From the NCBI RefSeq assembly GCF_000696185.1, contig NZ_KK853997.1, positions 4,258,410-4,322,409 of the forward strand: a DNA stretch of 64,000 nucleotides. The letters run 5' to 3'. Shown piece after piece: positions 35,464 to 41,875 of this stretch (position 1 is its first letter; each line of letters opens with the position of its first letter). The notes beneath the pieces were generated by a model, which did no database searches, was not told where the DNA came from, and was given only the letters and a program-made list of their open reading frames with translations. The position numbers and the translations under genes were made by a program. Source of the DNA: Kitasatospora cheerisanensis KCTC 2395 (GTDB lineage: Bacteria; Actinomycetota; Actinomycetes; Streptomycetales; Streptomycetaceae).

Positions 35464-35545
35464 GACTGCTCCGGACCGCTCGGACCGCTCGGACCGCTCC
35501 GGACTGCTCGGAACCGCTCCGGACTGCTCGGAACCGCTCCGGACC
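35464..35545 (+). repeat. Short tandem repeats upstream of the nucleotidyltransferase gene
   Basis: Three 9-bp GGACCGCTC units are followed by two identical 20-bp units (35501-35520 and 35521-35540) and further partial copies. They directly abut the RNase P RNA-like fragment. Confidence 0.8.
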
Positions 35546-35619
35546 GGCCGGAATTCGTTCGCGTGTACGGGTCGTTCGGGGCGAGACTGCGGGGACCGCT
35601 CCAAGGAGGTGACCCCACC

Positions 35620-36291
35620 GTGCACGTCCTGCTCTCCGGCATCGTCGGCTCCACCGCGTACGGCCTGGCGCACGCCGGCTCCGACCTCGACCGGCTCGGG
35701 CTGTTCGCCGCGCCGACCGTCGCCTTCCACGGCCTGCACCGGCCCGTCGAGTCGCACGTCACCACCGCGCCGGACCGCACCCTGCACGAGGCGGCGAAGT
35801 GGTGCCGGCTGGCCCTCTCCGGCAACCCCACCGCCTCCGAACTGGTCTGGTTGCCCGAGGAGTTGTACGAGGTCCGGACGCCGCTGGGCGAGGAGCTGAT
35901 CGGTCTCCGGGAGTCCTTCCTGAGCGGGCCCGCGGTGCGCGGCGCGTACCTCGGCTACGCCCGGCAGCAGTTCCGCAAGCTCAGCTCCCGCGACCGCGGC
36001 GACACCGCGGGCCTCGCCCGCGCGGCCAAGCAGGCCCGGCACCTGGTCCGGCTGGTCCGCCAGGGCGTCGCCCTGCACGAGACCGGGCGCCTGGAGATCC
36101 GGCTCGCCGACCCGGACGAGGTGCGCGCCCTCGGCGAGCGCTACGCCCGGCGGCCCGAGGACGCGATCGCGCTGCTCGCCGACGCCGAGACCCGCTTCGA
36201 CCGCCCCGGCGTGCTGCCGGCCGAGCCCGACGAACGCCCGGTCGAGAGTTGGCTCCGCCGGGTCCGCGCCGCCCACCTGCCCGCCGCCTGA
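35620..36291 (+). CDS. Predicted nucleotidyltransferase (YcgL/COG3541-like)
   Basis: A 223-residue protein starting at a GTG preceded by the near-perfect ribosome-binding site AAGGAGGT. The nucleotidyltransferase motif is GIVGSTAYGLAHAGSDLDRLG: a GS pair followed by DLD acid residues (near 23-25) for metal binding. The rest is helical, with KWCRLALSGNPTASELVWLP typical of COG3541. Targets of this family are not established. The gene ends 121 bp before tRNA-Lys and is the last host gene before the mobile element. Confidence 0.8.
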   Translation: MHVLLSGIVGSTAYGLAHAGSDLDRLGLFAAPTVAFHGLHRPVESHVTTAPDRTLHEAAKWCRLALSGNPTASELVWLPEELYEVRTPLGEELIGLRESFLSGPAVRGAYLGYARQQFRKLSSRDRGDTAGLARAAKQARHLVRLVRQGVALHETGRLEIRLADPDEVRALGERYARRPEDAIALLADAETRFDRPGVLPAEPDERPVESWLRRVRAAHLPAA

Positions 36292-36365
36292 CTGCCCGTC
36301 GACTGCCGCCCGCGTCCCCGCGACCCGCCCGGTAATCCGCTGGCCATCTCCCGCCGGGCACCAGG

Positions 36366-36371
36366 TAGGAT
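36366..36371 (+). promoter_or_regulatory. Likely -10 element of tRNA-Lys promoter
   Basis: TAGGAT lies 41 bp upstream of the tRNA 5' end, a usual distance. The -35 element is weak. Confidence 0.4.
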
Positions 36372-36412
36372 CACCCCGGCAGGCGCTGTCCCACGAGGCC
36401 CACGCCTGCCGC

Positions 36413-36485
36413 GGGCCGCTAGCTCAATTGGCAGAGCTGCGGACTTTTAATCCGTAGGTTCAGGGTTCGAGCCCCTGGCGGCCCA
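36413..36485 (+). tRNA. tRNA-Lys(TTT), likely element attachment target
   Basis: A 73-nt cloverleaf: GGGCCGC pairs with GCGGCCC, and the anticodon loop CTTTTAA gives TTT. The discriminator is A. The mobile element begins immediately downstream, so the 3' half is the probable attL core, with the tRNA kept intact. Confidence 0.96.
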
Positions 36486-36493
36486 CCGGAACA

Positions 36494-36537
36494 TGAAAGC
36501 CCCTCACCAGCCGCATTCGGTAGGTGAGGGGCTTTCA
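36494..36537. terminator. Bidirectional terminator just after tRNA-Lys
   Basis: TGAAAGCCCCTCACC and its exact complement form a 15-bp stem with a 14-nt loop, starting 8 bp past the tRNA. Confidence 0.85.
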
Positions 36538-36683
36538 CGCGAGGTGAGAGGGAGGGTCACTGGGGCCTTTGCTGGCCCCCTGCTGGCCCGACGGGTCTCG
36601 GAGGCGGGTTTGCGGTCGTGCGTCGCGCTGGTGGAGCGGGGTGTCTCGGACGGCGTCGGGGTGGCAGCCCTTCGGCCGCGTCA

Positions 36684-36699
36684 TCGAACTGGAGTTCGA
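36684..36699. promoter_or_regulatory. Candidate operator upstream of the small HTH gene
   Basis: TCGAACTGGAGTTCGA is a dyad with 7-bp arms and a 2-bp centre. TATACA, a possible -10 element, lies at 36717-36722. It is placed where the following XRE protein could autoregulate. Binding is inferred from position only. Confidence 0.4.
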
Positions 36700-36755
36700 G
36701 CTAGCGGTGGGTTTGGTATACAGACTTTCGACCATCGGCGCGTGAGCGTCAAGGG

Positions 36756-36989
36756 GTGCAGCCTCAGCCAGATGCCCGTCAACTGCAGGAACGTCGCGAG
36801 GTCGCGGAGCGGCTTCGCTACCTGCGACACCAGCGAGGGCTTACTCAGGAGCGTCTGGCTGAGGCGATCGGCCGTGATCGGCAGACGGTGGGCCAGTGGG
36901 AGCGTGCGGTCACCCCGCCTACCGTCGATGACCTGTCTGCCCTGGCGCGGGCGTTGAGAGTTGAGACTTGGCGGCTGTTCTACGGCTGA
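36756..36989 (+). CDS. Small XRE-family (Cro/C1-type) HTH protein
   Basis: A 77-residue protein that is one helix-turn-helix domain: LRYLRHQRGLTQERLAEAIG (about 21-40), then DRQTVGQWERAVTPPTVDDL. It starts at a GTG at 36756. A Cro/C1 domain next to the attachment site fits an element regulator or repressor. The ribosome-binding site is weak. It overlaps the 3' end of a convergent minus-strand gene by 10 bp. Confidence 0.75.
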   Translation: MQPQPDARQLQERREVAERLRYLRHQRGLTQERLAEAIGRDRQTVGQWERAVTPPTVDDLSALARALRVETWRLFYG

Positions 36990-37186
36990 GCGGGCGCGAG
37001 CCCGTTGATCTGGTTCAGCTGCGCGGCCGAGTGCTCCGCGTGGTCCCGGCGGACGTGCATCTCTTCGGCCCCCATCTCGGTCCGCCAGGTGCCGTCCGGC
37101 CGGCGCACGCCCCAGATCGGTGTGCCGTCCGTAAGCGCACGGAGTAGGTCGACGCGGTAGTAGCCGGTGGCGTCCTGGTTGCTCAT
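36980..37186 (-). CDS. Hypothetical protein
   Basis: A 68-residue protein starting at ATG 37186, which overlaps the stop codon of the next gene upstream. It begins MSNQDATGYYRVDLLRALTD and includes IWGVRRPDGTWRTEMG. There is no signal peptide or membrane segment. Short proteins of this type are frequent in streptomycete mobile elements. I do not recognise a function. Confidence 0.5.
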   Translation of the reverse strand: MSNQDATGYYRVDLLRALTDGTPIWGVRRPDGTWRTEMGAEEMHVRRDHAEHSAAQLNQINGLAPAQP

Positions 37187-37416
37187 GCCCGCCTCCGGGT
37201 GGCCGCGTCGAGGTGGGCGGCCCAGCAGTCGGAGGCGGCAGGGTCGACGTCGCGGCCGGTACCGGTGAGGCATCGGTCGCAGCCTCGGCACGGGACGTAC
37301 GGCCTGCCTTCGCCAGCCTCGTCCGGGCGCCCGCCCGGGGTCGAACGCCTCGCTGAAGTGTTTTGCTCATGTTCGACTCCCTGCCGATCGTTCCGTGCCG
37401 GACAGTGCCCCGGCAT
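37183..37416 (-). CDS. Hypothetical Cys-containing small protein
   Basis: A possible gene of about 77 residues; the start is uncertain (ATG 37416 used, ATG 37488 also open). The C-terminal half has a CRGCDRC cluster and a DCWAAHLDAATRR tail, possibly a small zinc-binding site. It overlaps the next gene by 4 bp, which supports translational coupling. The N-terminal half is less convincing, and part of it could be untranslated. Confidence 0.4.
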   Translation of the reverse strand: MPGHCPARNDRQGVEHEQNTSARRSTPGGRPDEAGEGRPYVPCRGCDRCLTGTGRDVDPAASDCWAAHLDAATRRRA

Positions 37417-37459
37417 GACGATGGTCGGCCAGTCGTCGGGACGAACACACCACGTTTCA

Positions 37460-37476
37460 GGGACGTTTGGGACGTT
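37460..37476. promoter_or_regulatory. Direct repeats in the divergent promoter region
   Basis: GGGACGTT occurs twice, 9 bp apart from start to start, between the divergent genes at 37416 and 37524. Such spacing suits a regulator binding site. Confidence 0.35.
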
Positions 37477-37523
37477 CGACTGGTACACCTTGACTCGTCC
37501 TTGCAGACCAGAGAGGCGAACCC

Positions 37524-38291
37524 GTGAACGAGGTCCTGCGGCAGGCTATGGCCCGTGCGAATATGACGGAGTCCCAGATCGCGCGCGCGTGCGGAGTGGA
37601 CCCGAAGACGGTCAGTCGGTGGATCGGCAACGCCTCGCGCGTGCCTCACGCCCGCCACCGTGCTGCGGTGAGCCGGGCCCTCGACGAGGAGGAGACCGTG
37701 CTCTGGCCGTCCGTGCAGCAGCTCGTCAAGAGCGGCCCCGACCGTGAACTCGTCCAGCTGTACCCGTACCGGTCCGCGGCGCCCACCTCGCTGTGGCGGC
37801 AGTTGATCGCCGGGGCGGAGCGGGAGCTGACGTTCGCCGGCTACACCAACTACTTCCTGTGGCTGGAGCAAGCGCAGTTCGGTGAACTCCTCCGCAGGAA
37901 GGCCGAGCGAGGATGCAGGGTCCGTTTCATCATCGGCGACCCGTCCTCTCCCGTGACCCGCCAACGAGAGCTGGAGGAGGACGTGCCGCTCACGCTGTCG
38001 ACCCGGATCGAGGTGACGTTGTCCGAGCTGGCCAAGCTGCGGGGCACGGACATCGAGGCCCGCTACGAGACCGGACACGTCTCGCTGTCGGTGTTCCGGT
38101 TCGACGACGACATGATCGTCACGCCTCTGCTGCCCGGCAGGATCGGCCATGACGCCCCGATGATGCACCTGCGGCGGGCCCAGGACGACGGTGTGTTCGA
38201 CCGCTTCGCCGGCCACGTTGAAGACCTGTGGGCGAAGGGGCGCGATGTGTGGACGATCCCGACGACGGAGGTGGCCGATGCCCAGGCGTGA
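37524..38291 (+). CDS. XRE-type HTH fused to a DUF5919/PLD-like domain
   Basis: A 255-residue protein starting with GTG at 37524. Residues 1-50 are an HTH (MTESQIARACGVDPKTVSRW). From about 75 the protein has a phospholipase-D-like fold with the GAERELTFAGYTNYF strand, resembling DUF5919 proteins that occur with HTH domains in actinobacteria. The classical HKD motif is not obvious. The stop overlaps the start of the NUDIX gene by 14 bp, so the two are co-expressed. A signal- or damage-sensing regulator is a guess. Confidence 0.65.
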   Translation: MNEVLRQAMARANMTESQIARACGVDPKTVSRWIGNASRVPHARHRAAVSRALDEEETVLWPSVQQLVKSGPDRELVQLYPYRSAAPTSLWRQLIAGAERELTFAGYTNYFLWLEQAQFGELLRRKAERGCRVRFIIGDPSSPVTRQRELEEDVPLTLSTRIEVTLSELAKLRGTDIEARYETGHVSLSVFRFDDDMIVTPLLPGRIGHDAPMMHLRRAQDDGVFDRFAGHVEDLWAKGRDVWTIPTTEVADAQA

Positions 38292-38748
38292 CTACGAGGA
38301 CGACCCGAACGCCCCCAAGCCCAACTCGCTGGTGCCGGCCGCCTCGGTGGTGGTCGTCGACGAGCGCGGCCGCGTTCTGCTGCAACGCCGCACCGACAAC
38401 GGCATGTGGGCCCTGCCCGGCGGCAAGATGGACCTCGGTGAATCCCTGGCCGACTGCGGGATCCGCGAGACCCGCGAGGAGACCGGCCTCGACATCGAGA
38501 TCGTCGGCATTGTCGGCACCTACACCAACCCCGGCCACGTCTTCGCCTACGACGACGGCGAGGTCCGCCAGGAGTTCAGCATCTGTCTGCTCGGCCGGCC
38601 GGTCGGTGGCGGCGACCTCCGCGTTTCCGATGAGTCGTTCGAGGTGGCGTGGTTCGCACCAGAGGAGACCGACGAGTTGCCGATGGTGTCGAGCATCCGC
38701 AAGCGGATCACCGACTGGCGGTCCGGCCGGATTCCCGTCGTGCGCTGA
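38278..38748 (+). CDS. NUDIX hydrolase
   Basis: A 156-residue protein. The Nudix box lies at about 43-65: GGKMDLGESL leads into RETREETGLDI, matching GX5EX7REUXEEXGU. The N-terminus (PRRDYEDDPNAPKPNSLVP) is usual for actinobacterial homologues that clean nucleotide or sugar-nucleotide pools. It overlaps the upstream HTH/DUF5919 gene. The substrate cannot be told from the sequence. Confidence 0.92.
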   Translation: MPRRDYEDDPNAPKPNSLVPAASVVVVDERGRVLLQRRTDNGMWALPGGKMDLGESLADCGIRETREETGLDIEIVGIVGTYTNPGHVFAYDDGEVRQEFSICLLGRPVGGGDLRVSDESFEVAWFAPEETDELPMVSSIRKRITDWRSGRIPVVR

Positions 38749-38793
38749 CTGCCGTCCGCACCGAACGGTCAGCACCCCGACATGACGAAACCG

Positions 38794-38820
38794 CCCCGCC
38801 GGCCGAAGCCGAGCGGGGCT
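38794..38820. terminator. Hairpin after the NUDIX gene
   Basis: GCCCCGC and GCGGGGC form a 7-bp stem with a 13-nt loop, 45 bp past the NUDIX stop and facing the minus-strand gene at 38830. It may act in both directions. Confidence 0.5.
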
Positions 38821-38829
38821 GACAGCCGA

Positions 38830-39024
38830 TCAGGCTTGAGGGGGCGCAGTGCGTTCCAGGGTGGCCGTCAGGTGGTCGGCCGCTGCCAGCAGGCGTTCCG
38901 CCTGGGCCTCATCGTCGGCTGCCAGTTGGCCGGCGGCGAAAGCAAGCTCGGGAACGGCGCGCTCCAGCGCGGCCCGCAGCTGGGCGATGTGCTGATCCCG
39001 GGGATCCGCAGGCGTGATGTCCAT
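38830..39024 (-). CDS. Small hypothetical phage protein
   Basis: 64 residues, helical and charged (MDITPADPRDQHIAQLRAAL...LERTAPPQA), with heptad-like AAA and LER repeats. The ATG at 39024 begins the coherent part. It lies beyond the terminator-like hairpin after the holin region, at the distal end of the late operon. No family is recognised. Confidence 0.5.
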   Translation of the reverse strand: MDITPADPRDQHIAQLRAALERAVPELAFAAGQLAADDEAQAERLLAAADHLTATLERTAPPQA

Positions 39025-39072
39025 GGCGCCATCCTCGCGGCACCGAGGGCCGCCACGCCGAGAACGACGAAA

Positions 39073-39107
39073 CCGCCCCTGCCCGGCACGAAGCCGGGCG
39101 GGGCGGG
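39073..39107 (-). terminator. Hairpin at the end of the lysis cassette
   Basis: CCGCCCCTGCCCGGC and GCCGGGCGGGGCGG pair over 14 bp with one bulged base. It lies 6 bp past the last lysis gene and may terminate most late transcription. Confidence 0.65.
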
Positions 39108-39112
39108 GATGT

Positions 39113-39370
39113 TCAGCGGCCGAGGAAGTACGAGGCGAGGTACCCACCGATCGTGCCGAGCACGCTGCCCGCACCGGTGGCGATCCAGGCCTTGCGCTCC
39201 AACTGGTCGATCCTGGTTTCGTGGTCGTCGATCTTCCGATCGGTCTGGTCGGTGCGCTGCACCAGGAGCGCGAGCTGCCCCTGCGTGGTCGCGTTGCCGA
39301 CGTCCACCGACCGGCGAAGTTCCGCGAGTTCCAGGGCCACAGCGACTCCGGGGTCCGGCGGGGCGGTCAC
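39113..39370 (-). CDS. Phage coiled-coil membrane protein (holin-associated)
   Basis: 85 residues from the GTG at 39370, whose GTGA overlaps the holin stop codon. Residues 15-60 are a coiled coil (VQRTDQTDRKIDDHETRIDQ), and a single hydrophobic segment spans about 62-82. Small proteins with this coiled-coil plus membrane layout follow the holin in many actinophages and may form a second holin or a chaperone. Function is inference. Confidence 0.6.
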   Translation of the reverse strand: MTAPPDPGVAVALELAELRRSVDVGNATTQGQLALLVQRTDQTDRKIDDHETRIDQLERKAWIATGAGSVLGTIGGYLASYFLGR

Positions 39371-39618
39371 TCGCGCACCGCCTGGCGCAGCGCCTTGGCG
39401 TCGGGGTCGGCGGCCAGGCGCAGCCAGCTCGGCAGCAGTCGGTTGACGGCGGGGAGCGCCATCACTCTGGTGAGGGCGGCAGCGCCGGTCAGCGCGCCGG
39501 CCACCCACGGGAGCGTCGCGGGGATCCGGGCGGCGTCCACGATCAGCGGCAGCAGGGCGGCGACGGTGATCGCGGTCTGGACGGTGGTGCGGATGGTGCG
39601 GCGGGTCGAGTCCTGCAT
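39367..39618 (-). CDS. Putative holin
   Basis: An 83-residue protein with two hydrophobic segments (about 14-30 and 36-56) and a positively charged tail. It starts at ATG 39618 and lies directly downstream of the endolysin gene, the usual place for a phage holin. Translation is coupled to the next gene by a GTGA overlap. In-frame sequence upstream of its ATG belongs to the endolysin's peptidoglycan-binding region. Confidence 0.7.
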   Translation of the reverse strand: MQDSTRRTIRTTVQTAITVAALLPLIVDAARIPATLPWVAGALTGAAALTRVMALPAVNRLLPSWLRLAADPDAKALRQAVRE

Positions 39619-39635
39619 CGTCAACTTCCCTTCGA

Positions 39636-40385
39636 TCAGTGGGTGATGGGTGCGTTCCAGGCGGCGTCCCAGGTGCGGGCCGACGATGGCGTCCGCGGCG
39701 AGGCCCTTCTCGGCCTGGAATCGGAGCGCGACCGTGGCGCTCGCCGGGCCGTACCAGCCGTCGACGGCGATGCTCCAGCCGCGGTCCCGCATCCGCTGCT
39801 GCCACTGGCGAACGTCGTCCCCGTGCAGCATCGGCGAGGTGAGCGGAGCAGGCGGCCGGGGAACGCGGGCCGGACGGTGCCGGCGCGGAGCGCTGTGGCG
39901 GGGCGGGGGTTGCGCGGCCGGGTGTAGGCGGGGCGGCCGTAGCCGACGATGACCTCCGGTCCGCGGATCCGGCGGGCGCACACGTCCGCCGTGTTGCCCT
40001 CAATCGTCGCGACCTGGCCGCCGGGCAGCACGTCGGTGACGATGCCGACGTGATCGATGTTCCCGATGCGTCCGGACCACGGCGCGCTCATCGACCAGTC
40101 GAAGAACACGATGTCGCCGCGTCGGATCCCACCGGTGCTGTATGTCCACTGGCCAGCGTCGGCGAACGCCTGCGCATGCGCCGGGGTGTACGGCCGGTCC
40201 TCGCCGAGGCAGACCGCCTGCCACTCGCCGGCGTCCGCCGACCAGCGGGTGATCGCGGCGTCGCACCAGGCGAAGTTGCCGCTGTACTCGGCCCCGTTGC
40301 GGTCCCGGTACCAGGACTGGATGGTGTTCGGCTCACCGGTGCCGAGCCAGGCTTCGGCGGACCGGATCATGCTGTCGACGGTCAC
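39636..40385 (-). CDS. Phage endolysin: CHAP domain plus peptidoglycan-binding domain, frameshifted
   Basis: Starts at GTG 40385. The N-terminal half is a CHAP amidase: EPNTIQSWYRD opening, FAWCDAAITRW with the nucleophile Cys and HVGIVTDVLPGG with His. The frame then reads a nonsensical GRLLRSPRRCCTG stretch. The overlapping -1 frame instead encodes a standard peptidoglycan-binding domain (GDDVRQWQQRMRDRGW, VDGWYGPASATVALRFQ), and the original frame resumes with TWDAAWNAPITH. One missing base near 39855 and one extra (or two missing) near 39675 would give one 250-residue enzyme. It would cut host peptidoglycan at lysis. Confidence 0.8.
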   Translation of the reverse strand: MTVDSMIRSAEAWLGTGEPNTIQSWYRDRNGAEYSGNFAWCDAAITRWSADAGEWQAVCLGEDRPYTPAHAQAFADAGQWTYSTGGIRRGDIVFFDWSMSAPWSGRIGNIDHVGIVTDVLPGGQVATIEGNTADVCARRIRGPEVIVGYGRPAYTRPRNPRPATALRAGTVRPAFPGRLLRSPRRCCTGTTFASGSSGCGTAAGASPSTAGTARRAPRSRSDSRPRRASPRTPSSARTWDAAWNAPITH

Positions 40386-40555
40386 TGCGTGCTCCCCTCG
40401 AAGGTCGGGGCGCCGTACACGCCCTGCGCGTTGGGTGGCCCGAACAGCTCGGCGAGCAGCTGGCCCTCCGCGGGGTTGGTGGGGCCATTGCCGGTGTCTA
40501 CGAGCAGCATCGGGATGTCGCCCGCGTCGGGCTCCGTCGGTCGGGGGTCGATCAT
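40382..40555 (-). CDS. Small phage protein before the endolysin
   Basis: 57 residues, starting at ATG 40555 and ending in TGA inside the endolysin GTG (GTGA overlap). It is acidic and rich in Pro and Gly (TEPDAGDIPMLLVDTGNGP). No membrane segment. Small genes of this type lie between tail-tip and lysis genes in actinophages. Function unknown. Confidence 0.5.
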   Translation of the reverse strand: MIDPRPTEPDAGDIPMLLVDTGNGPTNPAEGQLLAELFGPPNAQGVYGAPTFEGSTQ

Positions 40556-40674
40556 GTAGTCCTCCAATCGGAATGCGAGCGTGCGAATTCGTCGCCAACT
40601 CGGGTGGTGTAAGGGAGATGTGTCGGTCGCGGCGGTACCGTGGTGGGCACCAACGGCCAAGGGGGGTCTACGAG

Positions 40675-41139
40675 ATGGCGATCCGGATCAGCAGGCAGAC
40701 AGCGGCGATCGCGGCGTCGGTGGTGGCGGTGCTCGGCATCGGCGGCGGGGCCTGGGCGCTGGGGACCGGCGGGGACAGCAGCAGCACCCAGCAGGTGCAG
40801 ACTGCCGACGTCGTGGTCACCGGCAGCCCGAGCCCCGGTGCGAGCGAGAGCCCGAGCAGCAGCCCGTCGGCGTCCGCCAGTTCCGTCCCGAGCGACCCGC
40901 CGGCCGCGACCACCGCGCCGGCCACCACCGCGGCCCCGACACCCAGCACGACGAAGAAGGGCAGCACGATGAGCACACCCACGACGCCGACCGAGCCGGA
41001 CCCGACCACCCCGCCGCCCCCGGCCGCGACCGCCGGCCAGAACAACGGCGGCACGGGCAGCGTCGACAACGGCCCCTACCCGTCGATGGCGCCGCCGCCG
41101 TCGAACGGTGCGACCGAGGACCCGTACGCCCAGCACTAG
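40675..41139 (+). CDS. Plus-strand membrane-anchored Ser/Thr/Pro-rich protein (putative moron)
   Basis: 154 residues from ATG 40675, behind AGGGGGG. A basic start and a hydrophobic segment (residues 9-30, TAAIAASVVAVLGIGGGAWAL) form a signal anchor. The rest is a disordered Ser/Thr/Pro/Ala tail that would be outside the cell. It is the only plus-strand gene inside the minus-strand late region, between tail and lysis genes, as expected of a moron expressed from its own promoter in the lysogen. It could alter the cell surface or block superinfection; that is inference. Confidence 0.62.
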   Translation: MAIRISRQTAAIAASVVAVLGIGGGAWALGTGGDSSSTQQVQTADVVVTGSPSPGASESPSSSPSASASSVPSDPPAATTAPATTAAPTPSTTKKGSTMSTPTTPTEPDPTTPPPPAATAGQNNGGTGSVDNGPYPSMAPPPSNGATEDPYAQH

Positions 41140-41875
41140 GACTGGATGCCGAAGGTGCTCAGCCCCTTGACGCCGATGTTGCCGGTGCTGCCCGGGGTGA
41201 CCCGGGCTTGCCAGTGCAGGTTGAACCTGGCCTCGTGCCCGCCGGCCACGGTGCCGGTGACGGCGTCCCAGTAGTACGCGCCGGCCGCCACGTTCACCGG
41301 CCCGGCGACGACCACGTTGTTGTCGTCGATCAGCTGGATCTGTCCGGAGGTGGTGGCGTCCGAGCAGCGCACCAGAAAGTTCGCCTCCACCCGCGGGTGC
41401 TGCTTGTACCAGACCATGTGCTGGAGCGTGGTGAACGAGGTGCTGCTGGTCGTGAACGCCGGGACCTCGGTCGCGCCGAACCAGGCGTCGGTCGACAAGT
41501 ACGGCCGGGCGAGGCCCTGTCCGCTGACCCTGTCGTCCGCGATGATCGTGTTCCCGGCGCGGTCCCAGACCGCGATCGGCTGGGGGGACGCTCCCGCGCC
41601 GTCCCAGATGGCCAGCGCGGCGGACCCGTCCTCGCGCCGGAACACCACACCGTACTGCGGAGTCCCGTCCGGATGGCTCGGGCCGATCGCGCCGACGTAC
41701 AGCACCGTCTGGCCGCCGGCGTGATCACGGACAGCGTGCCGCCCTGAGTGATCGTCACCCCGCCGCCCGTCACCGTGTTCAGCGCCGGCCGCGTGTTGAC
41801 CCGGCCCTGGAGCTCTCGGATCTGGGCCTGCATCGTGCGCAGGACGTCGCCGATGTCCTCGGGGACGTTGGGCAT
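41136..41875 (-). CDS. Phage tail-tip protein, frameshifted
   Basis: Starts at ATG 41875 (MPNVPEDIGDVLRTMQAQIR), overlapping the stop of the upstream gene. The first frame includes NTVTGGGVTITQGGTL and then runs into a Arg/Cys-rich stretch. A second frame from 41705 continues naturally with YVGAIGPSHPDGTPQYGVVF and ends at 41136. One missing base near 41712-41719 would restore ITPGGQTVLYVG and a 246-residue protein. The beta-rich C-terminal half (WDGAGASPQP...GVKGLSTFG) suggests a receptor-facing tail-tip protein. Confidence 0.65.

Noticed and set aside
1..36412. A biosynthetic gene cluster in the host part
   Set aside because: Single glycosyltransferase, SDR and phosphotransferase genes are scattered among housekeeping genes, with no PKS, NRPS or other core enzyme.
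36535..36735. A minus-strand ORF ending GQQGASKGP next to tRNA-Lys, possibly an integrase remnant
   Set aside because: Too short and without recombinase motifs (no R-H-R-Y residues), so it was not listed as a gene.
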